DNA from: Cyclobacteriaceae bacterium
Lineage (GTDB): Bacteria > Bacteroidota > Bacteroidia > Cytophagales > Cyclobacteriaceae
Assembly (NCBI GenBank): GCA_003565295.1
Contig: PXCO01000327.1
Location: 1-51,272, forward strand
Length of the DNA stretch: 51,272 nucleotides
Direction: 5' to 3'
Below, piece by piece: positions 29,653-38,169 of the stretch. A program made the position numbers and the translations under genes. Every line of letters begins with the position of its first letter. The first letter of the stretch is position 1. A model generated the notes under the pieces. That model saw only the letters and a program-made list of their open reading frames with translations, searched no databases and was not told where the DNA came from.

Positions 29653-30285
29653 TCATTCTTCCTGAAGTGCCCCTTTCGAAATGGATTCGAAAACTAAATA
29701 GATTGCATAATAGGTGATGGGTAGGGTTACAGCCAAACCCACAATAAATAGCAATACACCTGCTAAGTTAAGTAATGCTAATGACAATCCAAACAGAAAG
29801 AATTTCAACCAATTACGATGGACCAATTTTCTACTAAATTCAAGGGAGTTCCAAAAATCGTACCCAAAAAATAACACTGCGAGCATGGAAAACATGTAGG
29901 ACACCATTAAATAGATGCCGGGTATCACGAAGGCGATGAGCCCAATGGAAACCAATACCTGGCGTACCAACCAAACTAGAACTAAGGGGATATAATATTG
30001 AAAGCCCTTGAAGTAGTCAGGATATTCTAAACTTTCTCCCTGAGAAATTTTATTGGCAACCAAGAAAAACCCCGCAAATAACGGGCCGGCCAGGAATAGG
30101 GTGAAGACCAAAATGAAATCTGGTATATAAATCAGAAACAGGAATTGTATGGAGAGAATAAAGAGTGCATACCCCATGGAAAACCCGGGGTAGGCTTTAA
30201 ACATTTCCCAAGATTTTTTTAATATTTCCGATATATCAAAATCATGCCTCTGTAAGGTAAGCTGCTTAAGTTTTTCTTTGTTCAT
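29653..30285 (-). CDS. Polytopic membrane protein, function unknown
   Basis: A 210-residue protein with about five to six hydrophobic helices after a polar N-terminus that includes SEILKKSWEMFKAYP. This layout matches the loosely defined glycerophosphoryl-diester-phosphodiesterase-membrane/DUF975-like proteins, but no catalytic domain is present. It lies between cystathionine beta-synthase (29 bases upstream) and the hybrid kinase (29 bases downstream), all on the minus strand, so the three may be one transcript. Confidence 0.7.
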   Translation of the reverse strand: MNKEKLKQLTLQRHDFDISEILKKSWEMFKAYPGFSMGYALFILSIQFLFLIYIPDFILVFTLFLAGPLFAGFFLVANKISQGESLEYPDYFKGFQYYIPLVLVWLVRQVLVSIGLIAFVIPGIYLMVSYMFSMLAVLFFGYDFWNSLEFSRKLVHRNWLKFFLFGLSLALLNLAGVLLFIVGLAVTLPITYYAIYLVFESISKGALQEE

Positions 30286-30314
30286 GGTAGGATAGTAGGG
30301 AGGAATAGGCTGTT

Positions 30315-31682
30315 TTAATGGGTCATGGCAGCTAGGATATCATGCTTGGTGATGATATGGATTTGGTGATGGTCATCCCTTACTAATACCGCTTTTTCTT
30401 TATCCACCATACTGGACAACACATCTAATGTACTATCCAATGCCACAAACTTCATACTTTCTTCCATTACATCCGCCACTTGGGCATCCCTTAAGGAAGG
30501 GTCTTGTATGATTTTGTGAAGTAATTTGTTGTCAGTGATACTTCCTACCACATGTCCATTTTCCATGACTGGTATCTGTGATACACTTTTGTTGTTCATC
30601 ATTGTGATGGCTTCACTTACCCTGGAATCTCTGTTTACCACCAAAAGCTCGTACGCCCCCTCTCTTGAGGTTATGATGTCTCTCGCTGTACCAAAATTTT
30701 TATCTTCCAAGAAACCGTGGTTACGCATCCAATCATCATTATAGACTTTTCCCAGGTAGCGGGTGCCGTGGTCTGGTAATAAAATCACCATGAGATCGCC
30801 CTCCTTCAAATGTATTTTGGCATACTCCAATGCTCCATGGACTGCAGAACCACAAGACCAGCCCACAAAAAGACCTTCTTCTCTGCTAAGCCTACGGGTC
30901 ATTACAGCGGCATCCTTGTCCGTGACCTTCACAAAATGGTCAATCAAATCAAAGTCTACATTTTTGGGTAGGATGTCCTCTCCTATGCCTTCGGTGAGGT
31001 AAGGATAGATTTCATTCTCATCGAAAATGCCAGTCTCCTTGTATTTTTTGAAAACAGAACCATAGGTATCTATGCCCACTGCCACCACTTCGCTGTTTTT
31101 TTCTTTGAGAAACTTGGATGTGCCTGTCATAGTGCCCCCGGTTCCCACACCGGCGGCAAAATGGGTGACCTTCCCCTCAGTGTCCCTCCAAATTTCAGGG
31201 CCTGTAGTCTCATAATGTGCCCTCCAATTAGAAAGGTTGTCGTATTGATTAGGGTAAAAAGAGTTTGGTATATCCTGGTTGAGTTTTCTGGCCACCGAAT
31301 AATATGACCTAGGATCATCTGGGGAAACATTGGTAGGACAAACGATAACCTCTGCTCCCACAGCTTTTAAGATATCGATTTTTTCCTTTGATTGTTTGTC
31401 GGCCATAGTGAAAATACACTTATAGCCTTTGGAGATGGCTGCCAATGCCAGCCCCATGCCAGTGTTCCCACTGGTGCCCTCTATTATGGTGCCACCTGGC
31501 TTAATAACACCCTCTTTTTCAGCATCTTCAAGCATTTTTATTGCCATACGGTCTTTTACCGAGTTCCCGGGGTTGAAGTATTCCACCTTCACGAGAATTT
31601 CTCCCTTTATACCTTTGTTCAGCCGATTGAGTCTTATTAGTGGAGTATTTCCTATGGTTTCAATGATTGAGTTATATATCAT
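30315..31682 (-). CDS. cbs: Cystathionine beta-synthase (PLP enzyme with CBS pair)
   Basis: A 455-residue pyridoxal-phosphate enzyme of the cysteine synthase/cystathionine beta-synthase group. The PLP lysine is in YFNPGNSVKDRMA and the phosphate loop is EGTSGNTGMGLA; GVGTGGTMTG binds the cofactor phosphate. Residues from about 335 form two CBS motifs that bind regulatory nucleotides such as AdoMet. This order is that of cystathionine beta-synthase, which condenses serine and homocysteine, rather than a plain cysteine synthase. The ATG at 31682 gives the normal N-terminus; a TTG one codon earlier also exists. Substrate preference is not provable from sequence alone. Confidence 0.88.
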   Translation of the reverse strand: MIYNSIIETIGNTPLIRLNRLNKGIKGEILVKVEYFNPGNSVKDRMAIKMLEDAEKEGVIKPGGTIIEGTSGNTGMGLALAAISKGYKCIFTMADKQSKEKIDILKAVGAEVIVCPTNVSPDDPRSYYSVARKLNQDIPNSFYPNQYDNLSNWRAHYETTGPEIWRDTEGKVTHFAAGVGTGGTMTGTSKFLKEKNSEVVAVGIDTYGSVFKKYKETGIFDENEIYPYLTEGIGEDILPKNVDFDLIDHFVKVTDKDAAVMTRRLSREEGLFVGWSCGSAVHGALEYAKIHLKEGDLMVILLPDHGTRYLGKVYNDDWMRNHGFLEDKNFGTARDIITSREGAYELLVVNRDSRVSEAITMMNNKSVSQIPVMENGHVVGSITDNKLLHKIIQDPSLRDAQVADVMEESMKFVALDSTLDVLSSMVDKEKAVLVRDDHHQIHIITKHDILAAMTH

Positions 31683-31929
31683 CAACGCTAACTTTTTTCT
31701 GCAAATATTTCCTGCAATTTAATCATTTGGGCACAAAAACCGGATATTTTTATGGGCTTTGGTCAAACAAATCCTCATTCAAATGGGGTAAATACTCACT
31801 CGCTGATATTAAAAATAAAACCCTGGGCACTATATTGCTATTTATGGCTTTTTGAACCTAACAATCTTCTCAATTATTCATTACCTTTGGTTCAATTGTT
31901 AAGTAATTAAAATAAAACCTTTTATCGTT

Positions 31930-32223
31930 ATGAGAAAATCTGTATTAAACCTCGCATTGGTACTTTTATTTGCGCTGGGCACTAGTTCTTGTTACACATA
32001 TACCTGGACAGTTGGAGACGGTCCTCAAACGGGTATAGAGACTAAAAAAATGAACCATTACCTTATTTACGGCCTGGCCCCCATTTCCGTCTCTGATGTA
32101 AATGAAATGGCAGGAAATGCAACCGACTATGAGGTTACCATTCAACATACCTTTGTGGACGGGTTAATCAATGCCCTTACATTCGGGATTTATTCTCCAA
32201 CTACCACCTTTGTAAAAAGATAG
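31930..32223 (+). CDS. Bor-like lipoprotein
   Basis: A 97-residue lipoprotein related to the lambda Bor/Iss family. The signal ends at Cys21 (FALGTSSC). The region MNHYLIYGLAPISVSD and the segment QHTFVDGLINALTFGIYSP match the Bor pattern at both ends. Bor proteins of coliphages give serum resistance; in a free-living Bacteroidota that role is unlikely and the function is unknown. A TACCTTTG octamer at 31882-31889 may be its -7 element. A tiny membrane-protein gene follows 7 bases later. Confidence 0.8.
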   Translation: MRKSVLNLALVLLFALGTSSCYTYTWTVGDGPQTGIETKKMNHYLIYGLAPISVSDVNEMAGNATDYEVTIQHTFVDGLINALTFGIYSPTTTFVKR

Positions 32224-32230
32224 TTTAGGA

Positions 32231-32440
32231 GTGTTGGTAAAAAAGGCCCTATTTTTCCTCGGCCTGATCATCTCAATTGCCGCTTTATACCAGCTTTTTC
32301 CTTTGCTGGGAGATTATGGCAAATTGGCTGACTATGGAAGAGGGTATGTTTGGGGGAACCTGATCATACTGGTTATAGGAGGGGCGATCATGGCCCTTAC
32401 TTTATCAGGAATTAAATCAAAAGGAAAAAAAACCCAGTAA
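32231..32440 (+). CDS. Small two-helix membrane protein
   Basis: A 69-residue protein with two hydrophobic helices and a basic tail, no known family. It begins at a GTG (32231), or possibly the next codon TTG; AGGA lies just upstream. It sits 7 bases after the Bor-like gene, and its TAA stop lies in the loop of the following terminator hairpin, so gene end and terminator have been fitted together. Confidence 0.6.
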   Translation: MLVKKALFFLGLIISIAALYQLFPLLGDYGKLADYGRGYVWGNLIILVIGGAIMALTLSGIKSKGKKTQ

Positions 32441-32453
32441 GCTGGGTTTTTTT
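32426..32453. terminator. Bidirectional intrinsic terminator
   Basis: CCCAG / CTGGG core flanked by A7 on the left and T7 on the right, with the TAA stop of the upstream gene in its loop. The pyrB stop codon touches the right edge, so it serves both convergent transcripts. Confidence 0.85.
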
Positions 32454-33375
32454 ATTTGGCGCTAGCCAATAAATAGAGCACTGCCATCCGAATGGCAACC
32501 CCGTTTTCCACTTGTTGCAGAATTATGGAATGTTCTGAATCTGCCACATCTGAGTTCAATTCCACTCCCCGGTTTATGGGGCCAGGGTGCATGATTACTA
32601 TGGTTTTGTCCAGCTGATCTAATAATTGCTTGTTGATACCATAGTAGAGGGAATACTCCCTAAGGGATGGGAAATATTTGATTTGTTGCCTTTCTAACTG
32701 AATGCGCAGCACATTTGCCACATCACACCATTCCAAGGCTTTTTTCACATCCAGTTCCACTTTTACACCTAGACTGCTGATATATTTCGGCAATAAAGTG
32801 ATTGGGCCACATACCATGACTTCGGCCCCCAATTTCTGAAGGCAGAATATATTGGAAAGTGCCACTCTGGAATGGAGGATATCCCCAATGATGGCTACTT
32901 TTTTTCCTGTCACATCTCCCAGTTTTTCCCGGATACTGAATGCGTCCAAAAGTGCCTGAGTAGGATGTTCGTGGGTTCCGTCTCCGGCATTCACAATATT
33001 GGCCTGTATGTGCCTGGAAAGAAAATGTGGAGCCCCTGGACTACTATGCCGCATTACGACCATGTCCACTTTCATTGCCAGGATATTGTTGACGGTGTCC
33101 ACGAGAGTTTCTCCCTTTTTCACTGAGCTGTTGCTAGAGGAAAAATTTATGGTGTCTGCTGATAGCCTTTTTTCCGCCAACTCGAAGGAAAGGCGGGTTC
33201 GGGTGGAGTTTTCGAAAAAGACATTGGCGATGGTGATGTCCCTTAAGGAGGGCACTTTTTTGATAGGCCTGTTCAAAACGTCCTTAAAATTGTCGGCGGT
33301 CTCAAAAATTGTTTCTATATCCGTAGAGCTGATATCTTTGATCCCCAATAAATGCCTGGCGCTAAATGATTGCAT
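32452..33375 (-). CDS. pyrB: Aspartate carbamoyltransferase catalytic subunit
   Basis: A 307-residue enzyme that joins carbamoyl phosphate and aspartate in the committed step of pyrimidine synthesis. The carbamoyl-phosphate loop FFENSTRTRLSFE, the GDGTHEHPTQALLD segment and the aspartate-binding HPGPINRG motif are all intact. The start is the ATG at 33375, one base after the pyrR stop; a longer reading frame into pyrR would add a non-conserved extension. The pyrR-pyrB arrangement resembles the classical uracil-responsive pyrimidine operons. No regulatory pyrI subunit is adjacent. Confidence 0.95.
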   Translation of the reverse strand: MQSFSARHLLGIKDISSTDIETIFETADNFKDVLNRPIKKVPSLRDITIANVFFENSTRTRLSFELAEKRLSADTINFSSSNSSVKKGETLVDTVNNILAMKVDMVVMRHSSPGAPHFLSRHIQANIVNAGDGTHEHPTQALLDAFSIREKLGDVTGKKVAIIGDILHSRVALSNIFCLQKLGAEVMVCGPITLLPKYISSLGVKVELDVKKALEWCDVANVLRIQLERQQIKYFPSLREYSLYYGINKQLLDQLDKTIVIMHPGPINRGVELNSDVADSEHSIILQQVENGVAIRMAVLYLLASAK

Positions 33376-33376
33376 A

Positions 33377-33928
33377 TTATTTTTTCTGTGACTTTTCAGT
33401 GATCCAAATGGCGTCTTTTTCAAACCCTTGAGATTTCCACTCCACACTTACGTATTGGCTTTCCAGGGTATTGACTTGTCGGCCGTAATAATCAGGTTTG
33501 ATAGGGAAATCCCTGGTGTATTTCCGGTCTATCAGCACCATTAGCTCTACCTTTTGCGGTCTGCCAAATGCAATCATGGCGTCCATTGCCGCACGCACCG
33601 AACGTCCCTTATAGAGTACATCGTCCACCAAAACCACTTTTTTGTTTTCAATCAAAAAATCAATCTTTGTTTCATTGGCCCTTAGCGGCAAATCCCTGCG
33701 CCTGAAATCGTCCCTGTGGAAGGTGGCATCCAAATACCCATGTAACACCGGGCTGGAGGTAATCTGTTTTAGCCGCTCAATTAATCTGTCCAATACCAAA
33801 GAGCCTCTGGGCTGAAGCCCCAGTAATACCGTGTTGTCGAAGTCGTTATGGTTTTCTATCAGCTGATAGCAAAACCTACTGAGTATAATGTTAAGCTGTG
33901 TCTGATCTAAAACGAGTCTTTTCTGCAT
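33377..33928 (-). CDS. pyrR: PyrR: pyrimidine operon regulator / uracil phosphoribosyltransferase
   Basis: A 183-residue phosphoribosyltransferase-fold protein. The PRPP loop is VVLVDDVLYKGRSVRAA, and GLQPRGSLVLDRL and VELMVLIDRKYTRDFPI are characteristic PyrR segments. In other bacteria PyrR binds a UMP-sensitive hairpin in pyr mRNA, or acts as a phosphoribosyltransferase. Here the leader is very short: a possible TATATTTG -7 element lies at 33945-33952, close to the ATG, leaving no room for a classical attenuator. How regulation works is therefore open. It is directly followed by pyrB. Confidence 0.93.
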   Translation of the reverse strand: MQKRLVLDQTQLNIILSRFCYQLIENHNDFDNTVLLGLQPRGSLVLDRLIERLKQITSSPVLHGYLDATFHRDDFRRRDLPLRANETKIDFLIENKKVVLVDDVLYKGRSVRAAMDAMIAFGRPQKVELMVLIDRKYTRDFPIKPDYYGRQVNTLESQYVSVEWKSQGFEKDAIWITEKSQKK

Positions 33929-33985
33929 GTCGAAAACGTGAACACAAATATAGAAATATTTGCCTACATGCTTTCTTTTAAGGCA

Positions 33986-35578
33986 TCAGATCAAGTCTAC
34001 CACTTTAATTTTAGTGAAAAAATTCACATCTTTTACTTGTTCACGTCCTTCTTTGTTCTGGTACCTGATTTTTTGTTTCCCGGTAAGCAGGTAATATTCA
34101 TCGTACCACCAAATCAACTGTAGGCTGGAATCCTTGGTGTCCTTGATCCTTTCATTCTCGTCGACCAATTCAATTTCAAAGGGTTCGTTCTCTAATACCA
34201 GTTCACCATTCCTGAACTGGCTCAACATGATCTGATCTCCTTCCAGATAGGCATAGAAGAGATTGCTGCCATCAAAGCTAACTTCTCCAAATTTGCCAGG
34301 GTCTGCTTTACTTATGTTGTTGAGGGATAAAGAGTTGTCCCATAATATCTTGCCTTCATTATCCAATAGTAGGAACTGAGCGGAAAGGAACTTGTATTGT
34401 TGGGTGACATTGCTAGTTCGGAACCGGGGATCCATCCACATGGGGTTATATAAATGCCCAAAGCCTCCCATCATCATGGGGTTCATTCTATAAAAGTTAC
34501 TGGCGTACATACCGTCTCTCGGGACGTATCTTGAAGAGGAGGAAACAAAATGATCGTTATATACTAAAAAAGCACCTCCCAAATCCGTCACTTCCCTGGT
34601 GACCACTACGTTGCGGATTGGTGTGTTTTTTCCTTTCTCCATGTCTTTTTCCAGGGCCCTTAATCTCCTCTCCCGGGTCTTTTCAGGTAGGTAATTGTAA
34701 AAATTCTCGAAATCTGAGACCGTGTAAAAATTATTCCTATACTCCCCAAACTCATTGATTTTTGTGAAGTAAATGCCTTGATAGGCTTCCTTCTTCCTTA
34801 GTCCAAAGGGGCCAATTAGCGCTTGTTTATAGTCATAAGAAGAGGTTAACAATCCTTCCACAATTTCCATGGATGGATCGTCCAAATCATCAATTTTGAC
34901 CTCCCGTAATTTATTGCCCGTCAAATCATAGGTAAGGATGGTGACGATTTTTTTCTTATACATGTCCCGCCTGCTCATCAATACATCAAACAGGTTGAGC
35001 TCGGGATCCTTTCTCATCTGTAGCACTTTGGCATCCTTCTCAAAGACCCCGGGGACAGTTACCACACCCTTGCTTTTTAAGTCCAATATTTGGATTACGG
35101 GGCGGTACTCAAAAGTACACATGAAAACTGCCTTATTGTTGAAGACCAAAAAGTCTTGCAAATCTAGGTTCAGCACACTGTTCAAGGAGGTTTCCTCGAT
35201 TTGTTTGGTCTCTAAGTTGATTTCCAGGATTTTTCGCTCATTACTATAGGTGGGTCCTTTCTGAAATAACACGTATAGGTGACTTTCATGCATGTCAAAG
35301 CCCAAAAGGTCAAAATTCTCTTTTATTGACAATTCCTGTAGGTCATCTTGGTTGAGCTGAAAATCAGCCACCACATACTGAAAAATATTTCCTCTGCTTT
35401 GGGTTTTGTCATTCACCACCCTGAAACCCACCAGGCCATATTCGGTAGGAAGTACGATGAAGTCATCATCGTACCATTGAGTCTCCACCTCCATTCTTTG
35501 AGTGAATTGCACCTGGCTTAATGCCATACCCACAGCAGCGAAGAGCCATATCAAGCTAAAGCAACTCAGTTTTTTCAT
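33986..35578 (-). CDS. Secreted protein of unknown function
   Basis: A 530-residue protein with a clear signal peptide (MKKLSCFSLIWLFAAVGMALS) and no lipobox. The body is made of many short beta strands (e.g. ILDLKSKGVVTVPGVF, AQFLLLDNEGKILWDN) that suggest a beta-propeller-like outer-membrane-associated or periplasmic protein. A Met/Tyr/Asn-rich stretch lies near residues 365-395. I recognise no family. Its first 23 bases overlap the end of the EVE gene; the overlap is needed because the signal peptide starts there. Confidence 0.75.
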   Translation of the reverse strand: MKKLSCFSLIWLFAAVGMALSQVQFTQRMEVETQWYDDDFIVLPTEYGLVGFRVVNDKTQSRGNIFQYVVADFQLNQDDLQELSIKENFDLLGFDMHESHLYVLFQKGPTYSNERKILEINLETKQIEETSLNSVLNLDLQDFLVFNNKAVFMCTFEYRPVIQILDLKSKGVVTVPGVFEKDAKVLQMRKDPELNLFDVLMSRRDMYKKKIVTILTYDLTGNKLREVKIDDLDDPSMEIVEGLLTSSYDYKQALIGPFGLRKKEAYQGIYFTKINEFGEYRNNFYTVSDFENFYNYLPEKTRERRLRALEKDMEKGKNTPIRNVVVTREVTDLGGAFLVYNDHFVSSSSRYVPRDGMYASNFYRMNPMMMGGFGHLYNPMWMDPRFRTSNVTQQYKFLSAQFLLLDNEGKILWDNSLSLNNISKADPGKFGEVSFDGSNLFYAYLEGDQIMLSQFRNGELVLENEPFEIELVDENERIKDTKDSSLQLIWWYDEYYLLTGKQKIRYQNKEGREQVKDVNFFTKIKVVDLI

Positions 35579-35984
35579 TTTTCAAATGGTTTAACAACCA
35601 GTCGGCGTGGTCTTTTTCTACTGGCATTACGGATAGCCTTGGTTGCTTAATAAGAAGTAATTCTTTAAGTGCGGGCAAGGACTTGATGGAATTCAGGCTG
35701 AGTTCCTTGCTGAAGTGACACTCATAGGCGATGCCCACGGCAAGCCATCGGTCAATTTCTGCCGCACTTGGATCCGGGAAAGCGGTTTTAGTCACCTTGG
35801 CCATTCCCACAATGGATTTTTGTTTTCCACTATGATAAACAAAAATCCTGTCCCCTAAATTCATTTTTTGCAGATAATTACGGGCTTGGAAATTCCTCAC
35901 ACCGTCCCAAACGTCCTCCCTTTTTCCCCTTAAATCCTCTAAGGAATAGGATGATGGTTCTGTTTTGAATAGCCAGTAATTCAT
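35556..35984 (-). CDS. EVE-domain protein
   Basis: A 142-residue EVE (PUA-like) protein. The N-terminus MNYWLFKTEPSSYSLEDL and WDGVRNFQARNYLQKM are typical, with YHSGKQKSIVG in the ligand pocket. EVE domains bind modified bases in DNA or RNA and often occur in defence or RNA-modification contexts, although this single-domain form is common in ordinary genomes. The ATG at 35984 gives the conserved start; a GTG 12 codons earlier would add a non-conserved tail. It ends inside the start of the secreted-protein gene. Confidence 0.9.
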   Translation of the reverse strand: MNYWLFKTEPSSYSLEDLRGKREDVWDGVRNFQARNYLQKMNLGDRIFVYHSGKQKSIVGMAKVTKTAFPDPSAAEIDRWLAVGIAYECHFSKELSLNSIKSLPALKELLLIKQPRLSVMPVEKDHADWLLNHLKNEKTELL

Positions 35985-36182
35985 GTGTTGGTTTACCGGT
36001 AGTTTAACAACGATTTGCACAGGGTTTTAGGGTGTAAGCAAGCCTAAATCTCTTTAGTTTTTTTCTGTACCCCTTTGAATGGTCTTTCTGCCCTTAGTTC
36101 TTCTTAAGTTAAGTGTTATCATTTTATTTTAAAACAAATATTATGGACATTTGTGTTTTAATTATGAGAACTCCCATTAATC

Positions 36183-37883
36183 TTGGATAATAAGCAAATC
36201 ATTAAAATTCTTAAACTAACCATTCAGCTCATGGAGCTTCATGAAGAGAATGTGTTTAAGATACGGGGTTACCAGAATGCCGTCAACACCCTTGAAAGAG
36301 ATGCGCCTGTGCTAGCTGAATTGGCATACGAATCCTTACAAGAAATAAATGGTATCGGGAAAAGTTTGGCCACCGTTATACAAGAGCTGATCAGTACAGG
36401 TACCCATACATTGTTGGAGGAATTGTTGGAAAGGACTCCAGAGGGCATATTAGAAGTGCTTCAGATCAAAGGGTTGGGGCCCAAGAAGATCAAGACACTG
36501 TGGAAAGAACTTGGTATTACCTCCACGCATGAACTTATGGAGGCATGCCAGTCAGGCCAGGTGGCTCAACTTAAAGGCTTTGGTGAAAAAACTCAAAACA
36601 GCATAATTTCTGCCCTTGAGTTTATTGGCGCAAACCTTGGTAAGTTTCTTTATGCAGACATTGATCATGCCGTAGAGGAATTCCTGGGTCAATTAGAAAA
36701 CACTTTTGGAAAGGATAATGTCCTTATGGTGGGGGACTTTGCAAGGAAACTGGAAGTTTTGGAGCAGGTGGAGGTGGTTTTGGCTGTATCAGATAACGAT
36801 GCAGCTCACCATAAAATTGACCAGCTCTCAAGCTTGGATAAGCAACTTAGAATTTCCAGTCCCTACCGTTGGGGGGGGCAACTTGGGGCTCAGATTCCTC
36901 TCACGGTTTGGATGGTCAAGCCTGATGAATTTGTGCGGGAGTGCCTTTTAAGGACTGCGTCCAGAGGGCACCTTTTAACCTTGGTGGATGAGCAAAGAAC
37001 GTGGCTGGAGGTGGTGCGCACCGAAAAATTTGAAACTGAGAGGGCTGCCTATGCATCTGTGGGGAGTCAATATATCCCGGCAGAGCTTAGAGAGGGGCAT
37101 TTTGAATGGGAAGCTGCCAAAAACAACAACCTTCCCCAACTCCTGACAGAGGAAGACCTTAAAGGCCCTCTGCATAACCATTCCACTTACAGCGATGGTA
37201 AGCACACTTTAAGAGAAATGGCCGAATTTTGCAAAGCACAGGGCTTTTCTTACCTGGGTATGGCTGATCATAGTCAGTCTGCTTTTTACGCCAATGGGTT
37301 GAATGAAGAAAGGGTGCAAAAGCAATTGCTCGAAATTGATCGATTGAACGAGGAACTAGTACCGTTTAAGATTTTTAAAGGCATAGAAAGTGACATTCTC
37401 ATGGATGGGTCATTAGATTATCCGGATCAGGTATTGCAAACCTTTGACTATGTGGTTGCTTCCATACATTCAGGATTAAGTATGGATGTGAAAAAAGCCA
37501 CGGCTAGGTTATTAAAGGCTATTCAGAACCCTTACACCACTATTTTAGGACATCCCACCGGAAGGTTGTTGTTAAGGAGAGAAGGTTATCCCATTGATCA
37601 CAAGGCCATCATTGAGGCCTGTTCCAAATACGGTGTGGCGATTGAGATTAATGCCAACCCTTGGAGATTGGACCTGGATTGGCGATGGGTACAATATGCT
37701 TTGGAAAAAGGAGTGATGCTTTCCATCAACCCAGACGCACACACCACCGAAGGTTTTTCAGATATGAAATACGGGGTTTTGGTAGGCAGAAAAGGAGGGC
37801 TTACACCGGATATGACATTGAATGCCAAATCCTTGGTGGATTTGAAGGCGTATTTTGAGGAAAAGAGAAAAAGGAAAAGATGA
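36183..37883 (+). CDS. polX: PolX-family protein with intact PHP domain but degenerate polymerase site
   Basis: A 566-residue PolX-type protein. Residues 1-150 contain HhH motifs (INGIGKSLATVI, IKGLGPKKIKTL, LKGFGEKTQNSI). In active PolX the palm has a GSxRRxxExxxDxD motif; here it reads G184-D-F-A-R-K-L-E-V-L-E-Q195-V-E197, so the two catalytic aspartates are Gln195 and Glu197, and the third Asp position is also replaced (IPLTVWMV). The TGSKDHN segment is likewise gone. In contrast the PHP domain (about 330-560) keeps all expected ligands: LHNHSTYSDG, ADHSQ, GIESDIL, ASIHSG, GHPTGR and NPDAHT. It is thus probably a metal-dependent exonuclease/phosphoesterase, not a polymerase. The start is a TTG; an in-frame stop lies just upstream and the sequence matches the family N-terminus. 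It overlaps the next gene by four bases. Confidence 0.9.
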   Translation: MDNKQIIKILKLTIQLMELHEENVFKIRGYQNAVNTLERDAPVLAELAYESLQEINGIGKSLATVIQELISTGTHTLLEELLERTPEGILEVLQIKGLGPKKIKTLWKELGITSTHELMEACQSGQVAQLKGFGEKTQNSIISALEFIGANLGKFLYADIDHAVEEFLGQLENTFGKDNVLMVGDFARKLEVLEQVEVVLAVSDNDAAHHKIDQLSSLDKQLRISSPYRWGGQLGAQIPLTVWMVKPDEFVRECLLRTASRGHLLTLVDEQRTWLEVVRTEKFETERAAYASVGSQYIPAELREGHFEWEAAKNNNLPQLLTEEDLKGPLHNHSTYSDGKHTLREMAEFCKAQGFSYLGMADHSQSAFYANGLNEERVQKQLLEIDRLNEELVPFKIFKGIESDILMDGSLDYPDQVLQTFDYVVASIHSGLSMDVKKATARLLKAIQNPYTTILGHPTGRLLLRREGYPIDHKAIIEACSKYGVAIEINANPWRLDLDWRWVQYALEKGVMLSINPDAHTTEGFSDMKYGVLVGRKGGLTPDMTLNAKSLVDLKAYFEEKRKRKR

Positions 37884-38167
37884 AGTGGGTAGATATTTCG
37901 GAGCAAAAATTACTGGCCAGGGCCTTTTACTTGGGTGTTTTCGGGATCATATGTGCCGTTATACCCTTAATGGCCTTCTATATTGAGCCAAATGTTTCTA
38001 CAAGGATCAGTTTACTTACCGGTGTAGGGATAGGCGCTCAATTGCTGTCCATGAGTATGGCTGTATTGGTGGTGAGGCGCAGAAAAGTAGCCCCTGAACA
38101 AAAGGAAAAGGCTAAGCGAATGATCTTAGTACTTGCTGTGTCCTTGTTGTTTTTCTTTTTAATTTGA
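37880..38167 (+). CDS. Small membrane protein
   Basis: A 95-residue protein with three hydrophobic helices and a basic loop (VRRRKVAPEQKEKAKR). No family recognised. Its ATG overlaps the polX stop (ATGA), indicating coupled translation. The following lipoprotein gene starts two bases later, so the three genes form one unit. Confidence 0.65.
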   Translation: MKWVDISEQKLLARAFYLGVFGIICAVIPLMAFYIEPNVSTRISLLTGVGIGAQLLSMSMAVLVVRRRKVAPEQKEKAKRMILVLAVSLLFFFLI

Positions 38168-38169
38168 GC

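Noticed and set aside
33376-33447. Longer pyrB N-terminus starting inside pyrR
   Set aside because: Overlaps pyrR coding sequence; the ATG at 33375 gives the normal start.
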